Assembly (NCBI GenBank): GCA_024138015.1
Contig: JAMXBB010000004.1
Span: 80,883,613-80,947,612, forward strand
Length of the DNA: 64,000 nucleotides
Source: Lumnitzera littorea
Lineage: Eukaryota; Streptophyta; Magnoliopsida; Myrtales; Combretaceae
Direction: 5' to 3'
Part shown: piece by piece, positions 11,966-22,416 of the stretch
How the letters are laid out: the number at the start of each line of letters is the position of its first letter
Position numbering within the stretch: position 1 is the stretch's first letter
Made by a program: the position numbers and the translations under genes
The notes under the pieces: model-generated
What the model was told of the DNA's origin: nothing
Databases searched by the model: none
The model's input: the letters and a program-made list of their open reading frames with translations, nothing else

Positions 11966-12930
11966 GGACTTCAAAGTAACCACCTATTGTACCCAACTTT
12001 GAGAATCTATTGCTATCATCTCACAAGTTGGCCTGTCACTTAAAGTGGTTGGGCGTATCTTCAAAAAACCAATTAAATAGGGTAGGGGAATTTTGCAAAA
12101 CAGAATTTGAAAATTGATTTAATTCAATAATAATGATCATTTGAAATAAAGGTATTCTATTTGTTTATCTTTTGATTTATCGAGTCAAAATAGTATGAGC
12201 ATTCATTTGGGAACTTTTATTATTACGGCAAATGAATGTATATTTTTAGTATCTCATTTTGAAAGTTTAAAATGAAAAGAGACAAGCCACATCTCAAACA
12301 CCAACCCTTAAACACTTGAGTGATGAGAGTCATCAATGTGAAGATTTAGACACCATCCTTAAAGGAGGTCCATCTTGAAATTGATATGCTAATCAAAATG
12401 ATGTTAGGCATTTATTTCTCTATCCTAACACACAAAATATCTCTTATAAATCCCATTGAGCCTTTTTTAATGAAGTATTTCAAAAATTAGACCTTATCAA
12501 GAACTATCCTACAATGGGGTAATTTGGAGGTTATGGTTATTAAAAAAGGAGAAAAGGTTAAAACTAATTTCTCCTTACTCCAGTTGCCTTAATTCAACCA
12601 TAATTATTATTTCTAGATACTTATTTCCTTTAAGATAAAGAAAGACTTTTGTTCTAAACACTATATACAAATTGCATATACTATGAGTCATACACCAAAA
12701 GAGGGGATGAACACCTTTGTCTTGAATCAAATTGAAATAAAAAAGAGAGAAAAAAAAAAAGAGAGAAGAAGAATGAAAGGAAAGAGGAAAAAGAAAAGGG
12801 GCATGAGGAAAAATGAGGAAAGGAAAAGTATGCCCAAGAAAGAGATCTACAAAAATAAGGTGATCAAATCTTAAGTCTTGAAACTAGAAACTAATTACAA
12901 ACATATACCTCAAAAGGCTTATTTTGAAGC
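11966..12930 (+). other. Internal region of D with no recognised domain
   Basis: This is where protease and RT would be expected. I see no DGGS/DNGSS, YxDD, RNase H or integrase motif in any plus-strand frame. The stretch 12740-12850 is an almost pure A/G tract that yields a Lys/Arg/Glu-rich open frame, most likely low complexity. Confidence 0.55.
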
Positions 12931-13640
12931 AAGGCCCATCCTTTGAAATAAAAACTCATAAATCTAAAAGAGTAAGGGTAAAAACCAAGACTCTCAAAAT
13001 CCACCCCTCTAGTAAACTAAGGCCTACCCACCATTCTAACCCTTCTTAAAAGTCCTGGAGAAAATAACTTATCTTTGGTAAAAGTTGCTTTTGAAATTAA
13101 GGCAAGCACAATTTTAGTTTCACTTATAAGGTCTTTAACTTGTAAACTCGAGTTAAAAAGTTATTCTTTCAAAATTCCACTTTATTAATATCCATTTTTG
13201 AAATCGAGGACCAAAAGCCTATATTACATTACAGTTTGAAAAAGACCTAACGAATTAAAGCCTATATCACTTACAAGATTAAGGCCCATCCTTCAAAATA
13301 AAACCCCTAAATTTAAAAGAGTAGGGGTAAAAACCAAGACTCTCAAAATCCACTCCTCTTGCAAACTAAGGCCCACCTACCATTCCAACCCTTCCTAAAA
13401 GCCCTTCTGATTGGAGAAAATAACTTATTTTTGGTAAAAGTTACTTTTGAAATTAGGGCAAGTACAATTTTAGTTTCACTTATAGGGTTTTTGACTTGTA
13501 AACTCGAGTTAAAAAGTTATTCTTTCAAAATGCTACTTCATTAATATTCATTTTTGAAATCGAGGACCAAAAGCCTATATTACATTATAGTTTGAAAAAG
13601 ACCTAACAAATTGATCAAAGTGTTTCACTTACAAGATATA
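12931..13640 (+). repeat. Tandem duplication of about 350 bp in D
   Basis: Both copies begin AAGGCCCATCCTT (12931 and 13281) and end near TCACTTACAAGAT. The copies share long near-identical runs, for example around AAAACCAAGACTCTCAAAATC and GTAAACTCGAGTTAAAAAGT. Unit 1 is 350 bp and unit 2 about 360 bp, with a few indels. No protein is recognised in it. Confidence 0.9.
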
Positions 13641-14003
13641 CCATAATTTTTGGAATTGTAGTCAAGAGTGAAAATTTGGATTGAGAGAAGGTAAGGAAGC
13701 CCTCTTAGACTAAACTAATCAATTATGAGATGTCATTGCCCTTATGATCACCTTACATGGCACTGAAAGATCTTTTGCCCTAAGTAGCCTAAGAAAAGAG
13801 GACTTCCATAGAGACAAGATTGTCAGGCGATTTGAGCAAAGTCAAGAAAAAAGTGAATTGTCAAAGGCTCACATATATGAAGAACCTAAACTTGTTAGTA
13901 ATTCATGAAAAAAAAAAAGAAAAGAGAAAAGGATAAGTTTTTCTTTAAGTTGATTTTAGATTGGTCTTTCTATCTAACTTTTTTAGCCTTAGTGTTAGGT
14001 TTT
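13641..14003 (+). other. Unassigned internal sequence of D
   Basis: It lies between the 350-bp duplication and the 62-bp repeats. It contains an A-rich purine tract near 13905-13935. No domain or repeat is recognised. Confidence 0.5.
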
Positions 14004-14189
14004 GTCACTTTCAACCATGAGTCCTACCTTATTTTTCTTCCCACTCGACCCTGGTGCCCAGTTTTATCGCTTTCAAGCATGAGTCTTACCTTAATTTTCT
14101 TTCCATTCAGCCTTGGTGCCTAGTTTGGTCACTTTCAAGCTTGAGTCCTATCTTAATTTTCTTCCCACTCAGTCTTAGTGACCATTTTC
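14004..14189 (+). repeat. Three tandem 62-bp repeats in D's 3' region
   Basis: Units start at 14004, 14066 and 14128, each with (G/A)TC(A/G)CTTTCAA and a TTTTCTTYCCAYTC-type middle followed by GCCTTGGTG-like sequence. They are diverged by point changes, mostly transitions. Position between coding region and 3' LTR is typical for tandem repeats of Tat-lineage elements. Confidence 0.8.
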
Positions 14190-14277
14190 AGTTTTATAAT
14201 ATTTACCTAAGTTTAAATAATGAAGCCTAATCCCTAATGTATAATCTAAGATTTCTTTTTTCCTTGAAGGGTGTTGC

Positions 14278-14570
14278 AATGCCCATCAATCCAAGTTGGT
14301 ACTAAGCCTATTAATCTAAGATGATGAACAAAAAGACCCATTAATCTAAGATGGTAAATAAAATGGCCAATCAATCTAAGGGGGTGCTATGCCAATTAAT
14401 CCAAAAAGGTGCTAAAGTTCCAAATCCATCAATCTAAGATGGAGATTTTTTTATTTTTAAGATCCATTAATCTAAGATGGAGATAGAATTTGTAAAACCC
14501 ATTAATTCAAGATGGTGCTCACTTTAGTGTTAAACTTAAGAAATTAAAAAACCATCTATCTAAGATGGCC
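14278..14570 (+). repeat. Dispersed short repeat CCATTAATCTAAGATGG, nine copies
   Basis: Nine copies of a 17-bp motif (consensus CCATTAATCTAAGATGG) are spaced 25-52 bp apart with variable spacers. Most retain TAATCTAAGATGG; the first and the fourth to sixth are more diverged. All are in the same orientation. Confidence 0.75.
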
Positions 14571-14893
14571 ATTTAAGATTCACATTGTTTTCTCTCTCTT
14601 TTTTTTTTTTCTTCCCGGTCCATTTAAGACAATATCTTTAGGGCAATAGTGAGCTCATAGGGCATTATACCATTCAAAAAACCTATGCTTGTTCTCAACA
14701 GGTTCTTAGACTGCCTTGTTTCTCTTCTAACATATATTTTATTGTTCACTTAAATCCTTAGTGGATCGAGTTTAGGATAGCTAGCTATTCAGAGCACTTC
14801 TTTAAACAAGTTTATCCCTAGGGCAAAAATAGTGTTTCTCTTTTCATCTTTGTAGTAAAGTTTTACTCAAATTTCACTATAAAGAAAGATAAT
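14571..14893 (+). other. D 3' untranslated region before the 3' LTR
   Basis: No coding content. The last bases (AAAGAAAGATAAT) are the best candidate for a polypurine tract. Confidence 0.45.
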
Positions 14894-16520
14894 TATAGAC
14901 ATCTCATTTTTACTGCACTAACCTTCCCCCTAACCCCCCTCCCCCCCCCTTGTAATTTTATTTATTAATTATTAGGTAATGAGAGCATCTTAATTAAAAA
15001 CTACCAAAAAAATAGAAAATGTAGAAAAAATACTAAAAATAGAAAAATAAAAAATATATAAAAACTATAGAAAATTAAAAAATTGAAAAATCAAAGAAAA
15101 AAATATATAAATAAGAAAAGAATAAAAATAGTTTGGATTCAACAATTTCTCTTTTTCTTTTTTCTAGTCATTTTGTTCTCATCTTCTTAAAAAATGGTCC
15201 TTTAGTTGTTTATTATAGGCCTAAGGAAGTTTGCTTTTGTAATGAGACCCAGGTTACTTACTTTGGGTAATATTTGTGTGCAAAGAAAGTAGGATATGAG
15301 CCAATAGCCTTAAGGTAATGTTTATGGACTTATACATAAGAGACTTTGATTCGATTCCTGTTATAGGCACCTTATGCCTTGTTTTTTTCCCCTCTCGACT
15401 CCAACTTACTACGTGTAGGCATATCATTGGCTGATACAATTATTTTCTTTCTCTTTCTCCTTTTTTCCCCTAGTTTTCTTGTGCATAGCATGCCCACATA
15501 GCTACTTTAAGACCACTTTTGATCCCTTTTTTTTTTTTTGTTGCAATTTCACCAAATTAATGGTGAAATCATGAAGTATGCATAGGATATTATGCATTAG
15601 CAAAAAGAATACATTTGGATTCAACCATTTGGAGGGTTAAATTAGCATATGAAAATAAAAAATAACATGAATACAGGGATTTTTCTCTAAATCTAATCTT
15701 GCTCAATTCATGCTGTTCATTAAGAATTGAAGTTTCCACTTAACATTTTTGGCAAAAACAAACATCTAGGATGTGCATTTGACTAGAAATTTACGCCCAT
15801 TTGCACTCAAATTCGAGAATCATGGCTGGTTATCTTCCATCATTCATTTTGAAAATTCATTGCCTTTGTTGGAACTTCTAAGTTTATTTTGAGCTTTGAG
15901 TATAAATAGAGTGTCTTGCTTCATTTTTTGACATCAACAAGCATTACTTATCATCAAAACACACACAACCACTTCTCCCTTTAGCTACGACCAAACACTC
16001 TCTCTATAGAAACTATTCAAGCTTGAAGCTTTTTGAGCAAATACACCGCTACCAACATACTCCCCTTACCTAAAGCTTTCAATTCCTACCTTTCTCATCA
16101 TCTGCCGTAAGTCCTAGTTTCCTTGCTAATAAGGGTCTCACAAACCATAACCCTCAATGGCCACCCATATCAAACACCATCCACTACCCTTCTTCGATTG
16201 AAACTAATCCCATGGTTACCTTCACGACACTAAAATACTTTAGGCTAACACTAGCTTCGCCTTCAACAGCTACTATAGTGGATTGTGTGAACCTCTCTCC
16301 CTTTACCCTAAACCACTAAACTTCAACATTGCCAAAAACAACCACCACATGTGAGAACATCGCTACCAATGGATCTTTTGACAATGAATTATACATGAGA
16401 ATGTCAATCTCGCTTGAAATAGTGGTCCGAGTACGTCAAGTCTAACCATTTGCACTACTACACCTTACTTGACTTAGTGACTTGTTTTTGCTACCTATAC
16501 TTAGATTCGACCCAATTCAA
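14894..16520 (+). repeat. 3' LTR of element D, first part
   Basis: Starts TATAGACATC (TG has become TA) and aligns with 6562-8705. A C-rich expansion (about 14925-14950) replaces the GCCCC of the 5' copy. The intact TATA box TATAAATAG is at 15901-15909, and the empty site of the nested solo LTR lies at 15484-15488. It is interrupted at about 16520 by fragment J. Confidence 0.75.
15901..15909 (+). promoter_or_regulatory. TATA box in D's 3' LTR
   Basis: TATAAATAG, at the place where the 5' LTR has TTTAAATAG. The match to the plant TATA consensus is good, but transcription is not shown. Confidence 0.5.
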
Positions 16521-18140
16521 AAACCTACTCTCATGCAGGAGTGCCAACTAGTTGCATATTTTAGTGAAAAGCTTAGAGGTGCCACATTAAATTACTTGGC
16601 ATATGACAAGGAGTTCTATGTCCTTGTCTGCATATTTTAGAACTGGTAACATTACCTACTGCTGAGAGAGTTCATATTTACATAGACCATGAATCTATTA
16701 AGCATCTCATAGGTTAGCAAAAACTCTCCTAACGCCATGCTAAGAGGGTTAAGTCCTTAGAAAACTTTTTCTACGTCATTAAATACAAGAGGGGAAGTTC
16801 TAATATTGTAGCCAATGCTTTTTCTCGTCAACATGTCCTTATTATTACATTACAGGCTAGAATACTTGGGTTTGGTACCTTAGCTAATCAATATGAACAT
16901 CATCTGTACTTTGGACCTTTAGTAGACAAATGTAACATTGGCGAAATAGTAAATGGGTTCTATATGAGTCAAGGATTTTTGATGAAGGGAAAATAAGTCT
17001 ATGTGTCGAGTAGTACTACCAGGAAATTACTTGTTTAAGAAGCCCATGCTGGGGGCTTATGTGCACAAAATTCTTAAATGTTATGAGGTGTGCAAGCGAG
17101 CTAATGGAAGAAAGGAGTCATATGGAAAATATACACTTCTATCTATGCTTGAGCAATGATAGACCAATCTAAGCATGGATTTCATGCTTAGCTTACCTAG
17201 AATACCTCGAAAATATGGTTCTATTATGGTAATGGTTGATCAGTTCAAGAAAATGGGCCACTTCATCTTTTGCCATAAAACCAATGATGCTTTATTTGTT
17301 GATAATCTCTTTTTGTAGGAGATCATATGGTTGCATGGAGTCTTAAGGGGTATTGTATCAGATTGTGATTCTAAGTGTACGAGCTTCTTTTGGCGAATGC
17401 TATGGAAGAAGCTTAGCATAAAGCTCATGCTCAGTACTTCTTGCCATTCGTAGATAAATGGCTAGACAGAAGTCGTGAACAGAGCAATATGCAACCTCTT
17501 TTGAGCTACTGTTGGAAAAAATCTACATGAATGGGATCTATGCTTACTTATCATCAAGTTTGTATATATTGCTCCACCTATAACTAGATAGGAAGGTCAC
17601 CATTTGACGTCGTCTATAAACTTAATCTAAACTTTCCGTTGGATATGATTACCATCTCGACCTCTCAAGAAGAAAGTTAGTTAGGACTCTTGTGTATTGA
17701 GGAGTTTTAGAAACTACATTAGAAGGTTGCCAAGCAATTAGCCAAGATTGTAACTTGACAAAGAGAATAACAAAGCTAAGGGAGGAGGAGAATTATTTAC
17801 AATCCAGGAGACTTTGTATGGACCTACCTCAACAAGGAGTAGTTCTTAAGGAAAAGAACATACAAGTTATCTCCCAGTTCGGATGGCCCTTTCAAGATCT
17901 TTTGATGCATCAATGATAACACCTATGAGCTTGAACTACTTAAAGGATACAGAGTGTCTCCAAATTTCAAAATCATTGACTTAACACCCTAGGTGCTGGA
18001 AGAAGAAGAAGATCAAGATTTGAGGGCAAATCTTAAACAACTTCGGGGAGCTAATGGCGTATCGACCTCTAAACCTCTCACACAATCTCGCCTTCTAGGC
18101 TTACAATCTCTTGCAAGGAGAATCCTAGCTTCTTAACATG
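16521..18140 (+). pseudogene. RNase H end and integrase of fragment J
   Basis: RNase H: YFSEKLRGATLNYLAYDKEF then a tether reading ...NIVANAFSRQHV in another frame. Integrase: zinc-finger region near 16.9-17.1 kb, LSMDFMLSLP (17169-17198) with the first catalytic Asp, VSDCDSK (17355-17375) with the second Asp, and the tail PLTQSRLLGLQSLARRIL (18074-18127). The first two catalytic Asps are thus visible, but many stops and frameshifts break the reading frame. It would insert cDNA into the host chromosome if intact. Confidence 0.8.
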
Positions 18141-18149
18141 CCAATGATG

Positions 18150-18934
18150 AGCTCTAATACATGGAAGGGATGTGGAAGAACTTCCTAAGGCCCCATCTCA
18201 AACACATTCTGCTCTATTTGGACTCTTACTCAAAGGCCAACCTATCGACTGCCAAGCTTCGTAGGAGCCGAGCACTCTTAACCTACTAGTCGAGTGATGA
18301 CATACTGAGCACTAAGGCTGAGGTCCTTGACTCCTGCCTAGAAAACCCACCCTATTAAGTTGAAGAACCTTTTTGCTATAAACTTACCATAGCATAAGAC
18401 CAACTCGATTACATCACCCAAGATTCTAAAAAATAGATGCAATAGCTGCATGATACTTGTCTTTCACTTTTTCTAACATTGTACTATATTCTCTTTATAG
18501 TAATTGTCTCATTTACCATTTTTAGCAATGTACTAAGTTATTATTCTTGTATTACCCTTTATTGTGATTGTACATATTTCTTTGTTGCTTTAAGGACTTA
18601 CTATAAATAGTCATTTTTACTATAGCTAGAATTACCTTATTCTAGATATTAATGAATATTCCTCTTATTGTTCTTGTGAGATTCCTATCTCTAAATATAC
18701 CCTTTTTACACTCTTATCTAATCTTGCAGAATAGCTTAAGATTAGTGGCAAGTGGACCTTAGTATCAGCTTGTGCATCATATCAAGTGAAGTACTAAGTC
18801 GTGTTGTGTTCGTTGATGCATCATATCCAAAGAGTAGCTTTACGAAAGCTACTGTATTTGCTGACCTACCCATCCCCTCTTTCTTCGATACGTCAAAGGA
18901 TCTACCTAGTCCTTACTTCCTATGGTAAGCCTTA
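18150..18934 (+). repeat. LTR sequence of fragment J
   Basis: It follows the integrase stop. CTATAAATAG at 18601-18610 is a TATA box, and TGCATCATATCAAGTG-like sequence near the end is shared in style with the LTRs of C. Exact ends cannot be set without a second copy. Confidence 0.5.
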
Positions 18935-19039
18935 GTGATTACTAAGTTCCTAGGCCTATTAAGGTCTATATTGAATAGGCATAGGGTTTAATATAGACTG
19001 AGTTAAGGAAAATAAAAACCAGAAAATTCAGGCTCAACA
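18935..19039 (+). repeat. 3' LTR of element D, terminal part
   Basis: The stretch AATAGGCATAGGGTTTAATA to GGCTCAACA aligns with 9600-9676 of the 5' LTR. CATAC follows directly as the right copy of the target duplication. Confidence 0.75.
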
Positions 19040-19044
19040 CATAC

Positions 19045-19711
19045 ATCCAAGTTAACTTTAGAAGTGGCATATGATTGCTTAATCACAATTTTAATTAATG
19101 CCTTAGAATCCTAAGCTAAATAACATGTAACTTTTGTTCCATAACCACCATTGAATTCTAGCAATGTTTACAATGTGAGTAGTGGCTCAGGAAAAAATAA
19201 ATACAAGCACTCTTTATTATTAAAATGAGATTGTAAACTCTACAAAATGGTGGTTAAAAATTTAACATATTGATTCCTTGATTAACAGTAGTATCCTCTT
19301 CTCTACACTTAATTTAATATAGTATCCTCAATGTACTTTATTATAAATTATAGGAAAAATAAATGTATACAAGAACAAAAAATTAAATTATAGTGGAGAT
19401 GAAAATATTGGAAGAAATGATACTCCCCTAAATGAGTTAGATGTGCATGAATGCCCATGAGAATTTGTCTTGAATGATGTCAATTTGTTAGCTTAAGAGT
19501 GATCTAAACAAATAAACTAAGAAGAAAAAGAGAATACGTAACAAAAGAAAATTTTCATTATTTCATTGATAGAATAGAACTTAAACATAAACTAAAAAAT
19601 TTAAAACATGAAAATTAAAGTTGTAACTAACTAAAACTTATTCAAACTAACCTTGAAAAATATGAAAATTGAAAAATAACAGCTAAACAAAAAGAATTCA
19701 ACACTAGGCGT
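19045..19711 (-). other. 3' untranslated region of element H (distal half)
   Basis: AT-rich, no coding similarity. It continues on the minus strand from the env-like stop towards D's insertion site. The ACTCCCCTAAATGAG stretch near 19425 is compatible with the corresponding part of G but the match is weak. Confidence 0.4.
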
Positions 19712-21380
19712 CTAGAAAAAGTCTAAATCATCTTCATTGTTCTCATCCTTGGATTTATTGTTGATCGAGTTATTCGCCGCATCTCATTGAGATGTTGCCT
19801 CTCTTTTTTTTTATGCTGCCTCTTCTTCCTCATCCCTTAAGTCCATCCTCTTTTCCACTATAGTTGTCAAAATCCTAATTCAGCTCCTACAATTCTACGA
19901 TTTTATGATTTTATGAACCACTTGCTAGTTAAAACTCATGAAAAATCTTTTTTAGCAAAGTCTGGTAGAATCTCATTTTGAATCTTTGAAATCAATAGAA
20001 TCTTGATTCTACTCTTGATTTTATTGATTCTACATAATTGGATAGAAATATAAGAAATAACACTTTCAACTTTCCCTTCTTCTTTCATTTCAATGTTGTG
20101 ATCACAACTTCATGATATTGATTTTGTCGAAGATGAAGTACGAATTGGTACCTCTAAAGACTTAGAATATTTGGATATAATTGGCAGTAGCACTAATAAA
20201 AACGTTGGTGATGATAATAATGATGAGAATGATAATGATGATGATGGTGATGATAGAGATGGTAGTTTTGATAATGATTTATATTAGTTTTGTACTTCTA
20301 TTAATGCTTTATGGATTTGCATAATGATTTATCATTTATGCTTATTTATTTATATTAAACTCATTTTGTGGTTGGAAGTTATGATGAATTTCTTTATTTC
20401 TACCATGCATTTTAATTTTCTAATTGAATATTACATGCATATTTACCATCTACAAAAAGCAAATTTATATAGGTTGTAGAATCTTATAATTCTATTAAAC
20501 CGTTGGCGGGTTTAGGTAGAATCCCAAATTCGACAACCATGCTCACCACATCTATTAAGTCTTTATCTGATGGTAGAGGAATTTTCATCTTGACTTGGTA
20601 GGTAAGGTTGTTGCAAAACTTCACCATCCTTCTTTGGCACTTGAACAATCTTTTAAGAGATTTTTCAAAAATCTCATGGGAAGTGACTAATTTTTGAACT
20701 TCTATGTTCATCTTCTTAACTTCCCATACTGGAATCTCTTGATTATTGGAACTTTCGACTTTTTTTTTTTTAGAGGGTATCTTGTCACCATCATCTAAGA
20801 GAAGTCACATTGGATGAAAGGTTGATAGGGATATAAGGGTGACATCTTTAATGATGGTCAGTTGCAAGTTATTGGCAAGGAGCTTGAGTTAGTTAGTTTG
20901 GATCGTAACATATAGTCTACATTCTATTTGGTTCACTCAGGTGTAAGTTGCCTAATGTCGTATGTAAAAGGATAAGGCGATAGCTAAGTTAATGGAATAA
21001 CCTTCAACAAGGCTGTAGGGATAGATCACCTCATGCATGGTCATGACTCTAGTACTTTTTCCTCTCCCACTAATGGTGCAAGTGAGTAACTAGTGGAGGA
21101 CTCGTATGTTAGGTTTTTCATGTAGGATACTTATGCAAATTTTAGGTTATAGATCTTCTCACCTTGAGTTTTATCCAATAGCTCATTAGAGTAACACCAT
21201 AAAGCAACTCATAAGGTAAGGTATAAAACTCAAGAGATTGGATATACTCTTTATTATAGAGCCTAATTAAAACATCGAATTCTGCTACTGAGAGACTAAG
21301 TTTGATATTCTTAAGTTGAAAAGGGATGGTATTGTACTCTCTATAAGGAACTTGGTCAATCAAGATAATGATTATATAGT
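19712..21380 (-). pseudogene. Athila-type env-like ORF of element H
   Basis: Minus strand: KLSLSVAEFDVLIRLYNKEY, LPYELLYGVTLMSYW (21142-21363), then RVLH-stop-LLTCTISGRGKSTRVM and YPYSLVEGYSINLAIALSFY (about 20930-21080). The arrangement is that of the third ORF of Athila/Calypso-type elements. A 60-codon basic/helical segment follows (20540-20711), then, beyond an inserted hAT-like sequence, an acidic tail (RDEEEEAA, SKDENNEDDLDFF-stop at 19712). The role is unproven in plants; it is called env-like by position. Stops interrupt it and the N-terminus is cut by an LTR insertion. Confidence 0.65.
19861..20540. mobile_element. Possible hAT-like DNA element inside H's env-like ORF
   Basis: The left end TAGTTGTCAAAATCC and the inverted right end (complement of 20519-20540, TGGTTGTCGAATTTGGG) agree at most of the first 13 positions, which resembles hAT-type terminal inverted repeats. 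Inside on the plus strand is a short acidic tail, VEDEVRIGTSKDLEYLDII (about 20128-20184), followed by an Asp/Asn repeat (20200-20270). No transposase core is present, and I could not find an 8-bp target duplication. The evidence that it is an insert is that env-like sequence stops and resumes at its edges. Confidence 0.35.
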
Positions 21381-22250
21381 AATGAATTCAAAAATTAAAA
21401 GAGACAAGGATGAGAAGATCAAGCTTAGATATAATGTGAAGTTTGGACTATCTCCTAGTCTCTACGAACCCACAAACACCTCCAATTGAGGACTTCACAC
21501 TACTTTATTAATCACTCAATACAATGCTCAAAGAGCTACATAAGTTCACACAATCACAATTGCATACAACAATTTCTAGTGTAGTGCTTTTATTTTTCTT
21601 AAGATTACAAAATATATAAACACTTAAGCACTACACACTAAGTCTCTTTTGTTTGATTGAAAGGAAAGAGTACAAGAGATAAATAGTAAGTAATAAGGCT
21701 AAAGAATGTAAGAGAATATTGCAATGGAATATTAGTTCTTAATTTTACTTAGTTGGGTTGTTAAGCATTTATACCAACTCATTGAATTCTTCCCATTATC
21801 ATGCATTAAATGCTCCAACAGCTACTTGAAATGGGCTTTTCGGCATGACTGTAGTATCCTCTTACCGTCATGATACTAAGCAATATTACTACTGGCAAGA
21901 ACATCGATAGGTGTACTAACATGTTGACTCTTCAAGGTTAGAGAGATTTTCCTTTCGTTATCTATGGCTCCACACTGTCAGCTTGGTTCTTCCTCAACCT
22001 GTTATGCTAGTAGGCTAAGTATCACCTAAAATCAACTTTAGCACATAACAAACAAATACACCTTGCAATCCAATTTCAAGATTGTTTGATTACTACACAA
22101 AAATTAAACATCTTGTAGAGTTAATCGATATATTTATTTGTTAAGCAAATTAATCGATCTTATTCAATTAATCAATATTATCAAATTAATTTAATCATAC
22201 ACTTTTGTTTTGTTCTCATCAAAATCAATTAGAAAATCTTTGGTTCAACA
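21380..22250 (-). mobile_element. Copia-like (Sirevirus-type) LTR, minus strand
   Basis: On the minus strand it starts TGTTGAACCAAAG, then GATTTTGATGAGAACAAAA, and has a TATA region TTTATATATT (complement of 21611-21620) and GATTAATAAAGTAG downstream, followed by GGTGTTTGTGGGTTCG. This is the layout of a copia LTR. The left end is uncertain by some tens of bases, and the duplication CATGC expected from the right flank was not found at the left. Confidence 0.45.
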
Positions 22251-22411
22251 CATGCTGCTGAATTAAATTGTAGAATCGAATTACAACTTGTTGAGCTGTT
22301 GTGGTGTTACATTATTGAGCTTACATGTCTAAGCTAAGGTGAATTATCATCGAGCTAATTGGTGTTTAGATAATTTACTGAGTTGATTTGCTTAGTGTTA
22401 GAAGTTTCAAA
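22251..22411. other. Unassigned flank left of element G
   Basis: 160 bp between two insertions. It shares ATTATTGAGCTTACAT with the Sirevirus-like LTR (near 3660), too little to assign it. Confidence 0.3.
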
Positions 22412-22416
22412 CTTCT

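Larger units (their letters stand above)
16521..18934 (+). mobile_element. Fragment J: chromovirus-like RNase H-integrase-LTR piece inside D's 3' LTR
   Basis: J begins abruptly in RNase H, runs through integrase and ends in LTR sequence before D's LTR tail resumes. It is close to element B: the segments around LMQEC, YFSEKL and NYLAYDK occur in both. It replaces about 0.9 kb of D's LTR, so it may mark a recombination or deletion event rather than a clean insertion. Both ends are approximate and no target duplication was found. Confidence 0.7.
6562..19039 (+). mobile_element. Element D: Tat/Ogre-like LTR retrotransposon without recognisable pol
   Basis: Two LTRs start with TGTAGAC/TATAGAC and end with GGCTCGACA/GGCTCAACA. 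They are flanked by TATAC (6557-6561) and CATAC (19040-19044), a 5-bp target duplication differing by one transition. The primer-binding site is tRNA-Arg-like, as in Tat/Ogre elements. The internal 5.2 kb contains a gag remnant and repeat arrays but no RT, RNase H or integrase motif that I can find. Of its 12,478 bp, 536 bp is a nested solo LTR and about 2.4 kb the chromovirus-like fragment J. Terminal motifs and gag tail resemble element E, so D is likely a non-autonomous or deleted relative. Confidence 0.75.
4381..21380 (-). mobile_element. Element H: old Athila-like Ty3/gypsy, split by element D
   Basis: H is read as one minus-strand element: env-like ORF (21.38-19.71 kb), 3' untranslated region (19711-19045 and 6561-5703), polypurine tract and 3' LTR (5702-4381). 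The two halves rejoin if D is removed, because D is flanked by TATAC/CATAC at 6557-6561 and 19040-19044. From env-like stop to LTR would be about 1.5 kb, close to the 1.33 kb in the complete Athila-like element G. The pol and 5' LTR are not seen in the window. Large parts of this interval belong to nested insertions, listed separately. Confidence 0.6.

Noticed and set aside
12683..12874. Lys/Arg/Glu-rich small protein
   Set aside because: The frame is a translation of an A/G simple-sequence tract inside element D.
21380..22250. Part of the env-like ORF of H
   Set aside because: No env-like motif continues beyond 21380; the TATA region and TG start with TTTTGATGAGAACAAA-type sequence indicate an LTR.
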